Assembly: GCA_031472005.1 (NCBI GenBank)
Contig: PZJY01000012.1
Location: 868,001 to 932,000 of the forward strand
From: Tetracladium setigerum
Lineage: Eukaryota; Ascomycota; Leotiomycetes; Helotiales
Direction: 5' to 3'
Length of the DNA stretch: 64,000 bases
Each line of letters starts with the position of its first letter. Position 1 is the stretch's first letter. Below the pieces are notes generated by a model. That model made no database searches and had not been told where the DNA came from. It saw only the letters and a program-made list of their open reading frames with translations. Shown here piece after piece: positions 62,692 through 64,000 of this stretch. A program made the position numbers and the translations under genes.

Positions 62692-64000
62692 ATGCCATCA
62701 ACAACAAAAGACAATACCCCCTCAGAGTTGCCGCCTCCTCTGTCTTCTCAAAATCCATCACACGGTACCCCGGAGCCATTCCCAACTCTTGATGGCCAAG
62801 TACCTACCATCTCCCCAAATATCATCGAAGAGTCCAATCGAAATCGAAACACCTCGAGCACTTCTACCCTCCAAAGTCGACTACGAAGCGCCAGCAAGAC
62901 TTTCCAGGAATCTGCTCCACCTACTGGTTTTATGATCGCGACGAGTCAAATAGCCTCCGAAGCACCATCAATTACCGATATCAGAAGAGGAACGTACAAC
63001 GCAGAAGGTTGGAGTGGCGAAGGCCAAATTCGCGAGAAGGAAAGACGAGCCAGCCTGTCAAGAAGAGGTAGTTCACAGACGAGTGTAGACCTTGCACGGC
63101 AGCGGACTTCTTCCAATCCAAGCAGTCCTAGACAACACCAAGATTCCGTCGCAGAGGCTACAGAGGACGGAGACGCACGTCCTTTAGACGTAATTAGTTC
63201 TGGTGTACCATTGGGATCAACAGACGCTCCGAAATATTCAATGGACATGTCAAAGAACGACCATGAGATGGCTCATATTGGGGATCGCAATGCAAGCCCC
63301 ATTACAGGAAGCAGCAAGGGTACGGCAATAGAGAAGGAAGATATGCGTTACAAAACTACCCCATTCGACAATGGATATGAATTCCCTCCCAACCAGCCAT
63401 GGACTGAGTCAACAAAGATCTTCTTGATCGCATCTTGGAAGTTTTTCATTACTCCCGTTGGATTCCTGGTGATTGTGTATGGATTGAATATCGTGGCTTG
63501 GGGTGGTATGCTTTTCTTGCTCCTTTGCAACGCCTCACCAGCAATGTGCAAGCCTACCTGTAACGATATCAACTCTCCACGGCGAATCTGGATTGAGATC
63601 GATTCTCAAATTCTGAATGCTCTCTTCTGCGTTACTGGCTTTGGAACAATCCCCTGGAGGTTTCGAGATCTTTACTATCTACTTCAATTTCGAATTCAGA
63701 AGAAGGAAGAAGGGCTTCGAAGACTTGCTGGTATCAATCGTGGATGGTTCAGATTGGCAGGGTCGCAAGAACTTCCAGTGGAACTTGGACCAGGCGATAT
63801 TGAGACTGGACACGCTCAAGTTCCCCAAAGCGCCATTCCTTTCCCAATTGCAAAGATTGCCGACGCGCCTTTGACTGGAATCCGGGCGCCGCCAACAGCA
63901 CTATGGAAGCTCGACTTTGTCATCTGGTGCATGGTCTGGAATACCTTCCTCCAGGCAGTTTTGTCGGGTTTCATGTGGGGAATGAATCGATACGATCGTC
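62692..64000 (+). CDS. DUF2985-type integral membrane protein, 5' part, runs off right edge
   Basis: An uninterrupted frame from ATG 62692 to the window end (436 codons so far). The N-terminal 220 residues are Ser/Pro/Thr-rich and disordered, with basic patches (REKERRASLSRRGSS). TM segment 1 is near residues 240-265 (ITPVGFLVIVYGLNIVAWGG, MLFLLL). Then comes the DUF2985 signature: NDINSPRRIWIEIDSQILNA, LFCVTGFGTIPWRFRDLYYL. It continues to KLDFVIWCMVWNTFLQAVLS, a second TM. Fungal DUF2985 proteins have several TM helices and unknown function. The remaining C-terminus is beyond the edge. Confidence 0.88.
   Translation, partial: MPSTTKDNTPSELPPPLSSQNPSHGTPEPFPTLDGQVPTISPNIIEESNRNRNTSSTSTLQSRLRSASKTFQESAPPTGFMIATSQIASEAPSITDIRRGTYNAEGWSGEGQIREKERRASLSRRGSSQTSVDLARQRTSSNPSSPRQHQDSVAEATEDGDARPLDVISSGVPLGSTDAPKYSMDMSKNDHEMAHIGDRNASPITGSSKGTAIEKEDMRYKTTPFDNGYEFPPNQPWTESTKIFLIASWKFFITPVGFLVIVYGLNIVAWGGMLFLLLCNASPAMCKPTCNDINSPRRIWIEIDSQILNALFCVTGFGTIPWRFRDLYYLLQFRIQKKEEGLRRLAGINRGWFRLAGSQELPVELGPGDIETGHAQVPQSAIPFPIAKIADAPLTGIRAPPTALWKLDFVIWCMVWNTFLQAVLSGFMWGMNRYDR

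Overview
The window is nuclear DNA of a filamentous ascomycete. The evidence is many short introns of about 47-60 nt with GTAHGT-like donors and CTAAC-type branch sites, a Zn2Cys6 regulator, a PalB/Rim13 calpain, a WSC-domain surface protein, a fungal DUF2985 membrane protein and an intron-bearing tRNA-Glu. Gene style and the recurrent intergenic words TACGGAGTA and GTAGGTAG would suit a plant-associated or saprotrophic Pezizomycotina species, perhaps Leotiomycetes. That placement is inference and was not tested.

Layout, left to right: the 5' half of a cytochrome P450 (minus, runs off the left edge); tRNA-Glu(CTC); a secreted GH32 invertase; PDX1 (pyruvate dehydrogenase E3-binding protein) divergent from a two-TM mitochondrial protein; a three-copy degenerate direct repeat; a Zn2Cys6 transcription factor with a 66-nt coding minisatellite; a 7-kb gene-free, simple-repeat-rich stretch leading into a leucine-rich-repeat protein; protein phosphatase 1; a Rdx/SelW-like thioredoxin-fold protein; a G-protein gamma subunit divergent from eIF3a; a double-WSC protein; an unrecognised 484-aa protein; TFIIIC subunit Tfc4/Sfc4; the SAM-domain RNA-binding protein Vts1; ribosomal protein eL29; a decayed repeat island (about 51.4-55.4 kb) with an LTR candidate, inverted repeats and gene remnants; PalB calpain; a peroxisomal PMP47/Ant1-type carrier; SEN15; and the 5' part of a DUF2985 protein running off the right edge. 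Genes are mostly independent housekeeping units. There is no operon or biosynthetic cluster.

The strongest unusual signal is global. Nine otherwise well conserved genes (TF, LRR, PP1, Rdx, WSC, TFC4, VTS1, PalB, SEN15) each need exactly one extra base, or two in Rdx and TFC4, to restore their frame. In every case the missing base fits a run of G or C. After adding these single bases every coding length becomes divisible by three and the family motifs run through. Because PP1, Tfc4 and Sen15 are normally essential, the likeliest reading is a systematic G/C-homopolymer undercall in the underlying sequence rather than nine pseudogenes. Second come the repeat island, with features suggesting RIP, and several small gene-structure oddities: a GC-AG intron in VTS1, a 10-nt exon in the Rdx gene, a 7-nt first coding exon in RPL29, and an intron inside the NDPNG motif of the invertase.

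Exon coordinates below were derived by eye from splice consensus plus protein continuity. No search or alignment program was run.
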